Virus record (IMG/VR): IMGVR_UViG_3300032240_000972
Location: 1-25,191 of that record
DNA from: a virus
Reading direction: 5' to 3' (one strand)
Length of the DNA stretch: 25,191 nucleotides
Shown: positions 14,431-21,599 of the stretch, piece by piece
How positions within the stretch are numbered: the stretch's first letter is position 1
How the letters are laid out: every line of letters begins with the position of its first letter
The notes under the pieces: generated by a model
The model's input: the letters and a program-made list of their open reading frames with translations, nothing else
Told to the model about the DNA's origin: nothing
Database searches by the model: none
Program-made: the position numbers and the translations under genes

Positions 14431-14452
14431 AAATCGTCAAAAAACCGATTTG

Positions 14453-15592
14453 TTATCCGTTTTTAGCGAAGTTTGCACGGCTGAACCCTAGCCTATCAAT
14501 TAGCTTCAACTTGTCGGCTCCGCCGCCCACTACATACCCTTCTCCGCCCACCGAGTCACCTGTGTATGCCTGTATATCGCCTGTATTTTGCTCTTGATCT
14601 AGTTGTTGTTTAATAGATAATTTTAGTTGTGTAATGGCTACCCAAATGCTCCAAATTCCCACTACACCGGACGCACCTTCTTTGTACAACCAACCCTCAC
14701 CATTGCCTAGTAGTGCTTCTTGTGCTTTAGGACTTAGCTTACTAGGCAAATATTTGTAGAAATCATCTACCATATTGTCCAGTGATCCGGACGCAATTTT
14801 GCTAGTAATATAGGTACGCATGATACCTAGTACTCCTTTGGCTTTCATAGCTGTTAAGTCTGCTAGGAATTTATCAACTGCTGTGCCATACTTGGCAATA
14901 ACTGCGTTAACTTGTGCTACACCATCTGCGTTAATTTTAATCTTGGACTTTTGTGGCAGGTCTCCGGTAAAGAACATGATAGGTCCTCGATCAGGTAATC
15001 CGCCTAGTCCTGCCAGTGGTTGGTCAGGTTCGCCAATACCAGGAATAAATGTGTGTACTGCAATTCCCGCAACACTGGCACCAATGCGTTTACCAATTGC
15101 GCTGTCTGCTCGCACTTTGTATGTTACTGTGTTGGGCTTAAAAACATAAAAACCAGCTTGTGGCTTTAGTGGCTGTGCCCATAACAGGTCTCCCCAGAAG
15201 AACTTGTTTCTTGTATTCTTGTTGTCAGGAATAATCTTTTCCAGTGCCGCATACAGTACATCCATTTTACCGTACAGGTCTTTACGGTCAGCACCTCGAT
15301 TGATATCGTACTGTCTAAATGCATCAGGACTGGTTACACGACCAATGCCATCTTTTTTGTCAAACATGTGTTTGTCTGCAACAACCAACTGTCCGTCGAT
15401 GTTACGTCCAAATATCACCGCAGGAAAACCGTCCCATTTAACACTCTTGGGTGTGTCGGACTTGGCTGTTGCGGCAATGCCTGTTACTGCTTGTTTGGCG
15501 GCCGCAATACCATCAAAGATTTTATCTTCAGGATGCTCAATGCCTTCGGCTAGTACAGACTTTTGATTAGTTACAAATTCGTATAATCTCAT
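14453..15592 (-). CDS. KxDG ligase-like protein with capsid-targeting-like N-terminus
   Basis: This 379-residue protein belongs to a family I recall from marine T4-like phages without a known function. Lys52-Trp-Asp-Gly55 in SVKWDGFPAVIFGR matches motif I (KxDG) of covalent nucleotidyltransferases, where the lysine of DNA and RNA ligases takes the AMP. FFWGDLLWA (131-139) could be motif III, EGWLYK (299-304) motif IV and DKLKLI (360-365) motif V. Motif IV is further from motif I than usual, so ligase function is a hypothesis. The N-terminus MRLYEFVTNQKSVLAE resembles the T4 capsid-targeting peptide and ends Leu-Ala-Glu at 14-16, a good fit to the prohead protease site. The start overlaps the stop of the nucleotidyltransferase gene by ATGA. 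Confidence 0.78.
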   Translation of the reverse strand: MRLYEFVTNQKSVLAEGIEHPEDKIFDGIAAAKQAVTGIAATAKSDTPKSVKWDGFPAVIFGRNIDGQLVVADKHMFDKKDGIGRVTSPDAFRQYDINRGADRKDLYGKMDVLYAALEKIIPDNKNTRNKFFWGDLLWAQPLKPQAGFYVFKPNTVTYKVRADSAIGKRIGASVAGIAVHTFIPGIGEPDQPLAGLGGLPDRGPIMFFTGDLPQKSKIKINADGVAQVNAVIAKYGTAVDKFLADLTAMKAKGVLGIMRTYITSKIASGSLDNMVDDFYKYLPSKLSPKAQEALLGNGEGWLYKEGASGVVGIWSIWVAITQLKLSIKQQLDQEQNTGDIQAYTGDSVGGEGYVVGGGADKLKLIDRLGFSRANFAKNG

Positions 15593-16800
15593 GATAGTTT
15601 TAAAACGCCTTTGGCCGCATCATCACGTGCCTGTGCCAGCTTGGCATCCTTTTGTGGATCATTCTCTAGTGCTTGTAGAATAGACTTAACGCTGTTCAGG
15701 TCGTTGCCTGATGCTTGTGGATTTAACAATGCTTTGGCAACTTCATCTCTATTAGGGCCTGCGACTACAGAATTATCTTCTCTGCTGAGCAGTTTGCCTG
15801 AGAATGCATCAAACTTGTAACCCAGTGCTTTGCCAATGCTGTTCATTAAGATAAAGTTGGCACTGCCTTTGAACTCTGGATCGTCGTAACTGCCACGTGG
15901 GCCATGTTGATGCCATGGTGCTACTCCTTTAGAGTCAGGAATAACCATTAGATCAATTTGAGCAAATGTACCGTCTGGCAATGGCCAGCGAACATGTACA
16001 TTGCGTCCTTTGACTGCGGTTTGATAACCTTTGGCTTGTACAAACTTGGCAAGTGCTTGTTTGGCTTCTTTTTCGTCCTTGCTTTTAAATGCCTGTACAA
16101 CTTGATCTTGGTCTAGAAAAATGTCCATGTCACCCGATGCTACTTTGTAGCCAGCACTGCCAATGTCTGCTTGCAGATCAAAGTTTGGCAATAACTTCTT
16201 TAGGCCAGCTACAACTTCTTTTACATATTCTTTTTTAATGTCAACTACGTCTGGAAATACATTACCGCCTTCTGCAACAGTTCCGCCTTGTACTTTAATA
16301 ATTAAATCATGTACATGGTCCAGGAAAGCCTGCATTGTTTGATTCAGTGGCTTGTTGCTGTTCAAGTTGGACCAACGTCCTTGATCATTCAAGTGAAAAT
16401 CTTGTTTTTTATATCGTAAAATAATTGGCTCATCATTGATTACTTTTAGTCCAATGTCTGTTAACTTTTTATCTAGCATGCCTTGTGGTGTTGATGGCGT
16501 TGCTGGCTCTGGTGCAGTGGAACCAGGTGTGGCTGGACTATTTTGTGTAGTACGATATTTGTCAACTATTTGTTTATATTTGTTTATCTGGTCAGGAGTA
16601 GGATTAGACCCTCTTGTAATACCTTGTTGTATACCTCGGATATAGTCTGCATCAGCAGGATCCATTTTGGCCAGTACTTGATCTACACCACTACTTGTAC
16701 GTGCTTTTTGTTGTGCTTGTGCGCGATTTCCAGAAACTGCACCTTTAACTGATTGTATAAAATCGCTAAGTGCTTCGGTTACGAATTCATTGGCTCTCAT
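15589..16800 (-). CDS. Polymerase-beta-type nucleotidyltransferase with capsid-targeting-like N-terminus
   Basis: This 403-residue protein has the nucleotidyltransferase signature of the polymerase-beta superfamily at its centre: Gly214-Ser215 (DIGSAGYKV), Asp224 and Asp226 (SGDMDIFLD) and a third acidic residue Asp283 (AQIDLMV). These would bind two metals and transfer a nucleotide. Residues 1-15 (MRANEFVTEALSDFI) resemble the T4 internal-protein peptide MKTYQEFIAE, with Val-Thr-Glu at 7-9 where T4 has Ile-Ala-Glu. A Pro/Thr-rich linker at about 86-107 separates the N-terminal helical part from the catalytic part. I chose ATG 16800 because TTAGGAAAG lies just upstream. The frame is open to 16842, but that extension lacks a ribosome site. 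DNA repair synthesis and tRNA or antibiotic modification are both possible roles. Confidence 0.8.
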   Translation of the reverse strand: MRANEFVTEALSDFIQSVKGAVSGNRAQAQQKARTSSGVDQVLAKMDPADADYIRGIQQGITRGSNPTPDQINKYKQIVDKYRTTQNSPATPGSTAPEPATPSTPQGMLDKKLTDIGLKVINDEPIILRYKKQDFHLNDQGRWSNLNSNKPLNQTMQAFLDHVHDLIIKVQGGTVAEGGNVFPDVVDIKKEYVKEVVAGLKKLLPNFDLQADIGSAGYKVASGDMDIFLDQDQVVQAFKSKDEKEAKQALAKFVQAKGYQTAVKGRNVHVRWPLPDGTFAQIDLMVIPDSKGVAPWHQHGPRGSYDDPEFKGSANFILMNSIGKALGYKFDAFSGKLLSREDNSVVAGPNRDEVAKALLNPQASGNDLNSVKSILQALENDPQKDAKLAQARDDAAKGVLKLS

Positions 16801-17038
16801 TGTTTGCTTTCCTAATACCTCGGGTAAATTTATTAGTATCACCCGAACGTATACTGTTAATCAAACGTCGTTCCAAGTCCAATGCAGTTTCTTGGTCGTA
16901 GTTTTCTTTAATGAATGATAAGAGATTAATTGCGCCAGCAATAATGTTGTTGGCACGTGACTCTAAGATCATGTTTTTGTCTCTGTAACCGACAAATTCG
17001 TCTAGTTCAGATAAAATACTACGAGTTTTTTTCTGCAA
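16787..17038 (-). CDS. Small conserved helical protein, TTG start
   Basis: This 83-residue, mostly helical protein (MQKKTRSILSELDEFVGYRD, then SRANNIIAGAINLLSFIKEN) has a basic C-terminus (NKFTRGIRKANNESQ). I recall similar small proteins next to nucleotidyltransferase-like genes in marine T4-like phages, with no known function. The start codon is TTG at 17036-17038, chosen because GGAG lies 7 nt upstream (GGAGTGTCACC) and no ATG fits. It is the first gene behind the late promoter at 17060-17067 and overlaps the nucleotidyltransferase gene by 14 nt, so it heads a three-gene late operon. A partner or adaptor for those enzymes is plausible. Confidence 0.7.
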   Translation of the reverse strand: MQKKTRSILSELDEFVGYRDKNMILESRANNIIAGAINLLSFIKENYDQETALDLERRLINSIRSGDTNKFTRGIRKANNESQ

Positions 17039-17059
17039 GGTGACACTCCAAGTTAAGTA

Positions 17060-17067
17060 TATTTATT
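17060..17067 (-). promoter_or_regulatory. Late promoter AATAAATA
   Basis: The minus strand reads AATAAATA, which fits NATAAATA, about 22 nt upstream of the TTG start at 17038 with GGAG in between. It would drive the small helical protein, the nucleotidyltransferase and the ligase-like gene. It lies in the only divergent gap of the window (17039-17080), inside the near-palindrome GTTAAGTATATTTATTAAC. Confidence 0.65.
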
Positions 17068-17080
17068 AACAAACTTTTAA

Positions 17081-18169
17081 ATGACTAAAGAGAATTTCTG
17101 TTCGTTGCCCTGGATTGGTCTGGATATATCTGCTCAAGGGCACTATCGCCCTTGTTGTAAATATGATGGCATTGTTGCGGAGTCGTATCACGATTACACT
17201 AGCTCACAAGAATTGGCAGAATTAAAACAGCAGTTTATAAACGGGCAACGTCCAAAGCAATGCAATAGATGTTGGCGTGATGAGGATTTAGGCATTCAGA
17301 GCAAGCGTCAATTAGATCAAAAATATGTATTGAATAATTGTAACATAAATTTAGAAAATTCCAAATTCTTGACAATCGGATTTGCACTAGGAAATACCTG
17401 TAATTTGGCCTGTAGGATATGTGGTAGTCATACCAGCAGTCGTTGGCTACCCGAAGCAGAAAAAATGCAGTCCAAACTGCCTAGTATTCCAATTTTTGAG
17501 CATAAAAAGTTTTATAAAGACCAAGAATTTTTAGATCAACTCAGTGTATTTGCTGACACAGTAATACATGTAGACATCTACGGAGGCGAACCATTCTTGA
17601 CTGGTCTTAAAGAACACAAAGAGTTTCTAACTCAATTGCTACCTCGTGCTAACGAAATTAGTATACACTATACTACCAACTGTACCATATTCCCAGATGA
17701 GGAATTTTGGTTATTATGGAACAATTTTAAAAATGTTAACATACAACTAAGCATAGACGGAACTGATAACGACTTTGAGTACAGTAGATGGCCTGCTAGC
17801 TGGAATGAGTGTTATGTTAATATTAAAAAATATCAATTTAAGCAACAGGATTTATCTAATCTGCAACTAAGTGTTAGTACAGTTGTTAGCATTTTTACTA
17901 TCAACAACTTAGATGAGTTTATACAATGGTGTGAAACTGAAGGGTTACCGTATCCTTATTTAGGAATTATCAGCAAGCCCGAGTACTACGATATAACAGT
18001 ACTTCCACAGGAAGTTAAAAAAGAAATAGCTAGCAGACTAAACTTACCAGCTATTGTAGATCATATGTTCAGTATTGACAATAGTCATTTACTACCTATA
18101 ACAAAAAAATATATTGATGTTTTAGATCAACACAGAAACCAACAATCATTACTAAAGGATTTGCTATGA
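17081..18169 (+). CDS. Radical SAM protein with N-terminal twitch/SPASM-like cysteines (first of pair)
   Basis: This 362-residue radical SAM enzyme has Cys107, Cys111 and Cys114 (CNLACRIC) to hold the [4Fe-4S] cluster that cleaves S-adenosylmethionine. GGEP at 168-171 binds the SAM amino group. An N-terminal region carries Cys7, Cys25-Cys26 (YRPCCKYDG) and Cys61/Cys64 (QCNRCWRD), which looks like a SPASM or twitch auxiliary cluster domain placed before the barrel. Such enzymes often modify peptides, but the substrate here is unknown. It is on the plus strand, against all other genes except its partner, and is AT-rich. ATG 17081 has no clear Shine-Dalgarno sequence. It overlaps the next gene by ATGA. 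Confidence 0.9.
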   Translation: MTKENFCSLPWIGLDISAQGHYRPCCKYDGIVAESYHDYTSSQELAELKQQFINGQRPKQCNRCWRDEDLGIQSKRQLDQKYVLNNCNINLENSKFLTIGFALGNTCNLACRICGSHTSSRWLPEAEKMQSKLPSIPIFEHKKFYKDQEFLDQLSVFADTVIHVDIYGGEPFLTGLKEHKEFLTQLLPRANEISIHYTTNCTIFPDEEFWLLWNNFKNVNIQLSIDGTDNDFEYSRWPASWNECYVNIKKYQFKQQDLSNLQLSVSTVVSIFTINNLDEFIQWCETEGLPYPYLGIISKPEYYDITVLPQEVKKEIASRLNLPAIVDHMFSIDNSHLLPITKKYIDVLDQHRNQQSLLKDLL

Positions 18170-19245
18170 ATGATTATTTTTGCGTCTTACCATTCTACGG
18201 TTACGAATATAGCACAACTGGCGGTACACATTGTTGTTTGTTGCCCAAAGACTATAACATAGATTCTATTAGAAAAGATATATTAGAAAAAAATAGATCT
18301 TCTTTTTGTAATGCTTGCTGGAAATTAGAAGATGCAGGTTTGATCAGTGATCGCAAACTTAAAAACTCTGCATTGGATTTTTATTGGGACAGAGACATAC
18401 GTTTTATCGAAGACGAAGTTCGCCAAGGCAAATATAGCACAATAATGGTTAAAAATATTACCAGTAATACCTGCAACTCTACTTGTGTTACCTGTAATTC
18501 TAGTTCATCAAGTGCATGGGCTCCGTTAGAAAAAAAGATGGGTGTTATACCAATTGGTACTAAATCAATGACCAAAGAGATGATTGACAGTAATTTAAAC
18601 TTTAAAGAACTGATCACTTTAAATTTTGTTGGTGGCGAACCCTTGTACGAAAAACTAAACTTCTATATACTAGAGCAACTACTAGAAGCAGGCAATACCA
18701 ATTGCTTTATTAGTGTAACAACCAATGGATCAGTTGACTTGAATAGTACCAACAAAGATTTATTAAAAAAATTCAAGAACGTTAATTTTAGTGTCAGTAT
18801 AGATGGTATAGGGTCAGAGTTTGAATACTTAAGATTTCCACTAAAATGGAATGACCTATTAAACAATTTGGAATTTTTTAGAACTATAACCAACAACGTA
18901 AATGTTAGTAGTACAACTAGCAACATGAATATGTTGACTTTTCACAAAACACAAAATTGGTTCAAGGAGCAAGGATTAAAATATCATTACAATCCTGTAA
19001 TTAGTCCGGTCTATTTTCGTCCTGGCGCATTGCCACAAAAGATCAAAGAACAAATCGTTGCAACAAAATCTTACACAAAAGAAGAATGCGATTTCTTCTT
19101 TGGACAACCGCATACAAGCAAAGACGATCTTGACTTCTTGGATTGCATCAAGGTTATCAAAGAACAAGACCGTGTCAAGGGCATTTGTATTAAAGATTAC
19201 ATGCCTGAGTTCTATCAATTAATAGAAGAATACTACTCAGTCTGA
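18166..19245 (+). CDS. Radical SAM protein with N-terminal twitch/SPASM-like cysteines (second of pair)
   Basis: This 359-residue paralogue of the preceding gene has the same order of parts. N-terminal cysteines are Cys6, Cys23-Cys24 (THCCLLP) and Cys48/Cys51 (FCNACWKLEDAG). The SAM-cluster motif is Cys103, Cys107 and Cys110 (CNSTCVTC), and GGEP is at 156-159. VSIDGIGSEFEYLRFP matches QLSIDGTDNDFEYSRWP in the partner, so the two arose by duplication or act on related substrates. The start codon overlaps the partner's stop (ATGA), so the proteins are probably made in equal amounts and may form a heterodimer. The 3' end overlaps the converging helicase gene by 9 nt. Confidence 0.9.
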   Translation: MNDYFCVLPFYGYEYSTTGGTHCCLLPKDYNIDSIRKDILEKNRSSFCNACWKLEDAGLISDRKLKNSALDFYWDRDIRFIEDEVRQGKYSTIMVKNITSNTCNSTCVTCNSSSSSAWAPLEKKMGVIPIGTKSMTKEMIDSNLNFKELITLNFVGGEPLYEKLNFYILEQLLEAGNTNCFISVTTNGSVDLNSTNKDLLKKFKNVNFSVSIDGIGSEFEYLRFPLKWNDLLNNLEFFRTITNNVNVSSTTSNMNMLTFHKTQNWFKEQGLKYHYNPVISPVYFRPGALPQKIKEQIVATKSYTKEECDFFFGQPHTSKDDLDFLDCIKVIKEQDRVKGICIKDYMPEFYQLIEEYYSV

Positions 19246-20691
19246 GGGTTTCTTTAAACCTGCTAGCATCTGTTTTAGTTTATTACTTTGTACTTCTGCC
19301 TTGGGTGCAGGTGGTTGTTCCCAAACTGGCGTTCCAGTTGCACGTTCCCACTTAGTAGAACTATTGCCTTCTATTGCATCAGCAGACTGAGCTACTGCTT
19401 GTCCTCTAATCTGATTCATAATACTAGAAACACGTGGTGGGCCACCGGCATGATCATCGCTGTCTAGCCCAGGGTCTGTGATACGCATGGTTTCAATGTT
19501 GTATTCTAGGTCAATCTTTTGTCCCACACCAGTTGAACTACGACTTTTCATACACTGAATTTGATAACGCCCACGTTCTTTCATTGCACGGCTTGTAAAG
19601 ATACCAAACACGTTATCTGCTGTGTTAATCTTTGAGATACCACCGGCAATATGGCTATGGTCAAACTCAACTTCTTCCACTGCTGATCGATTCAACTGCG
19701 ATGCTGTTACCAACAGTACACCCAGTTCCTTGGCTAAGTTACGCAACTCCTCTGCCACATACTTGTCCTTGATAAACTGATCGTTAGGGTTGACTTTGAC
19801 ACTCACAGGCATAACCAAGTCCAAGTAGTCTACCATGACAAAGTCAACTCGAATGCCTGTTTGTAGTTGTACTTCTTTCAAGTAAGCACGAATGTCGTTC
19901 ACGTTGCTCTGTGCGGGCAATGCTTTGATACGATACTGTCCTGCTTTCTTGCTAACTAGTTTGACCTTTAGTGTAGTTGTGTCAATGTCCTTGCGGATAT
20001 CTTTTGTTCCCATGCCTGTTAACATGGCGTCTGTACGCAACGAAGTCAGCTCTTCTGAAAGTTCTAGTGTAATATACACGCCACTGAGTCCCATCTGCAA
20101 CCAGCTCAAGGCAATGTTCATCATGACCAAACTTTTACCAGAACCAGAGCCTCCAGCAAAGATGTTTAGTTCACCACGACTAAAGCCACCATACAACAGC
20201 CTATCTAACTGTGGCCAACCTGTGCTTACTTGTCCGCCTGAGTTGTAGTATCTATTGATACGTTCTGCAGGATCGGCCCAGTAATCTGTACCCATGTCTT
20301 TTTGTAAACTGATCTGTACTGCATCTTTAATTAACTTTTCAACTGGATCAAAGTCGCCGGCTTCTAACATGTCTGCGGCTTTAAGAATAGCACGTTCTAG
20401 TTCTTGACGCTTGGTAAAGTTTTCAAACTCGTTCAAGAACCATTCTGTGTGACCTTCGCCAATATCAGGTACAGGTCTAAGGTCTACTCCTGTTACTGCT
20501 TTAATCTGATCACAAGTAGGCAATGTTTTAAAGTCATTGCTGTGTGTCTTGATAAACTCTGCGGCCGCTCTGATACTACGGTCAAAGTTTTCTGGATTAT
20601 AGATATTTGCCACACGCACATACGATTGTGCGTCTTGTAGCATCATTTCTAAAAATAGTTTTTGTAGGTCTGGTGTATATTCTTTTGTCAT
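19237..20691 (-). CDS. 41: Replicative DNA helicase, DnaB/T4 gp41-like
   Basis: This 484-residue hexameric helicase unwinds DNA 5' to 3' at the phage fork with the primase. Walker A is GGSGSGKS at about 180-187, Walker B is FVMVDYLDLV with Asp288, and VTASQLNRSA (328-337) is the DnaB-type sensor loop. The N-terminal 140 residues are helical and should form the primase-interacting collar. The C-terminal 70 residues are low-complexity. I chose ATG 20691 (MTKEYTPDLQK) because it overlaps the stop of the radical SAM gene by ATGA. A frame eight codons longer is possible but less likely. The 3' end converges with the plus-strand radical SAM pair without a terminator between them. Confidence 0.95.
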   Translation of the reverse strand: MTKEYTPDLQKLFLEMMLQDAQSYVRVANIYNPENFDRSIRAAAEFIKTHSNDFKTLPTCDQIKAVTGVDLRPVPDIGEGHTEWFLNEFENFTKRQELERAILKAADMLEAGDFDPVEKLIKDAVQISLQKDMGTDYWADPAERINRYYNSGGQVSTGWPQLDRLLYGGFSRGELNIFAGGSGSGKSLVMMNIALSWLQMGLSGVYITLELSEELTSLRTDAMLTGMGTKDIRKDIDTTTLKVKLVSKKAGQYRIKALPAQSNVNDIRAYLKEVQLQTGIRVDFVMVDYLDLVMPVSVKVNPNDQFIKDKYVAEELRNLAKELGVLLVTASQLNRSAVEEVEFDHSHIAGGISKINTADNVFGIFTSRAMKERGRYQIQCMKSRSSTGVGQKIDLEYNIETMRITDPGLDSDDHAGGPPRVSSIMNQIRGQAVAQSADAIEGNSSTKWERATGTPVWEQPPAPKAEVQSNKLKQMLAGLKKPSD

Positions 20692-21599
20692 AGTTGCGGG
20701 CATTGGAATGAACAAACTGGCATGGGTTTCTCTTCAACAGAATTGTAAAACTCTGTCAAGGGACTGTTGTCTGCTAACAGCTGAGAAATTGTAGTTTTAC
20801 TTATATTGTATTGCTCTCTTAGTTTGTAAAAATCAGTTTTATAATACATACGATAGTCATGTGCCCAACAACAAGGCAAGTAATAACCCTCGGCTGAAAT
20901 GTAGTGCTCTTTATTTGTAGTTTTGCACTTGGGATTTATATTATACTGCTTTTCAGATACCCAATGCAACACATGTTCAGTTTGATTACTTACTAAGTCA
21001 GCCGATGTTGGCTTCAGTGGATCGTCTGCGCTGTCCCATCTGTCACTGCGCTCAAACACAAATTCCATTCCCAATTCTTCTGCCAACTGTTGTGCGTACT
21101 CAATTGAGTTTTCATTGTAAGAAAATGGAATGAATTTATATCGTGCTCGAGTCACTGGCGCAACTATTTTGATTCCAGTTTCAATCGATTTCCAGTCAGC
21201 GTTAATCCTATATTGAGTAAAGTTGTCAGGTATTCCGTCAATGGCAAAATTAATTTCGTCTGTGTGATCTAGTATCTTTGCTAGATCTTGCCACCAGGCT
21301 TCACTACGATAACTGCCGTTGGTAGTAATGCCAACGTGTGCTCCACGTCGTTTAACCCATTCAACTATCTCATGCAGTTGCTTATGGTAGATTGGATCTC
21401 CGTAATTGCCGCCAAAGTTGAATTTTACGCCGGCAATATCACAATCTAAGAATCTTTTTAAATCTGTAATATTTAGGTCTTGGTTACGCCAATTTCTCAT
21501 ACCAAATGTCTGTTGGAATATAGTACGACTGCATTTGGGACATGCCAATGTACATCGGTTGGTTAATTCTATTTCAAAGCCTGCAATTTTATCTAGCAT
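20688..21599 (-). CDS. Radical SAM/SPASM-type protein between helicase and primase
   Basis: This 303-residue radical SAM enzyme has the cluster motif Cys16, Cys20 and Cys23 (CTLACPKC) near the N-terminus and GGNYGDP at 63-69 in place of the usual GGEP. A C-terminal SPASM-like region carries NPKCKTT, ISAEGYYLPCCWAHD and VCSFQCPQL, enough cysteines for an auxiliary cluster. The layout differs from the plus-strand pair, where the extra cysteines come first. It overlaps the primase stop by 11 nt and the helicase start by 4 nt, so it is translated within the replication operon. The substrate is unknown. A nucleotide, a replication protein or a small peptide could each be argued. Confidence 0.9.
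   Translation of the reverse strand: MLDKIAGFEIELTNRCTLACPKCSRTIFQQTFGMRNWRNQDLNITDLKRFLDCDIAGVKFNFGGNYGDPIYHKQLHEIVEWVKRRGAHVGITTNGSYRSEAWWQDLAKILDHTDEINFAIDGIPDNFTQYRINADWKSIETGIKIVAPVTRARYKFIPFSYNENSIEYAQQLAEELGMEFVFERSDRWDSADDPLKPTSADLVSNQTEHVLHWVSEKQYNINPKCKTTNKEHYISAEGYYLPCCWAHDYRMYYKTDFYKLREQYNISKTTISQLLADNSPLTEFYNSVEEKPMPVCSFQCPQL

Noticed and set aside
17081-19245. RiPP (modified peptide) biosynthesis cluster
   Set aside because: No small precursor-peptide gene, RiPP recognition element or transporter is visible next to the radical SAM pair. The flanking bases are filled by other genes.
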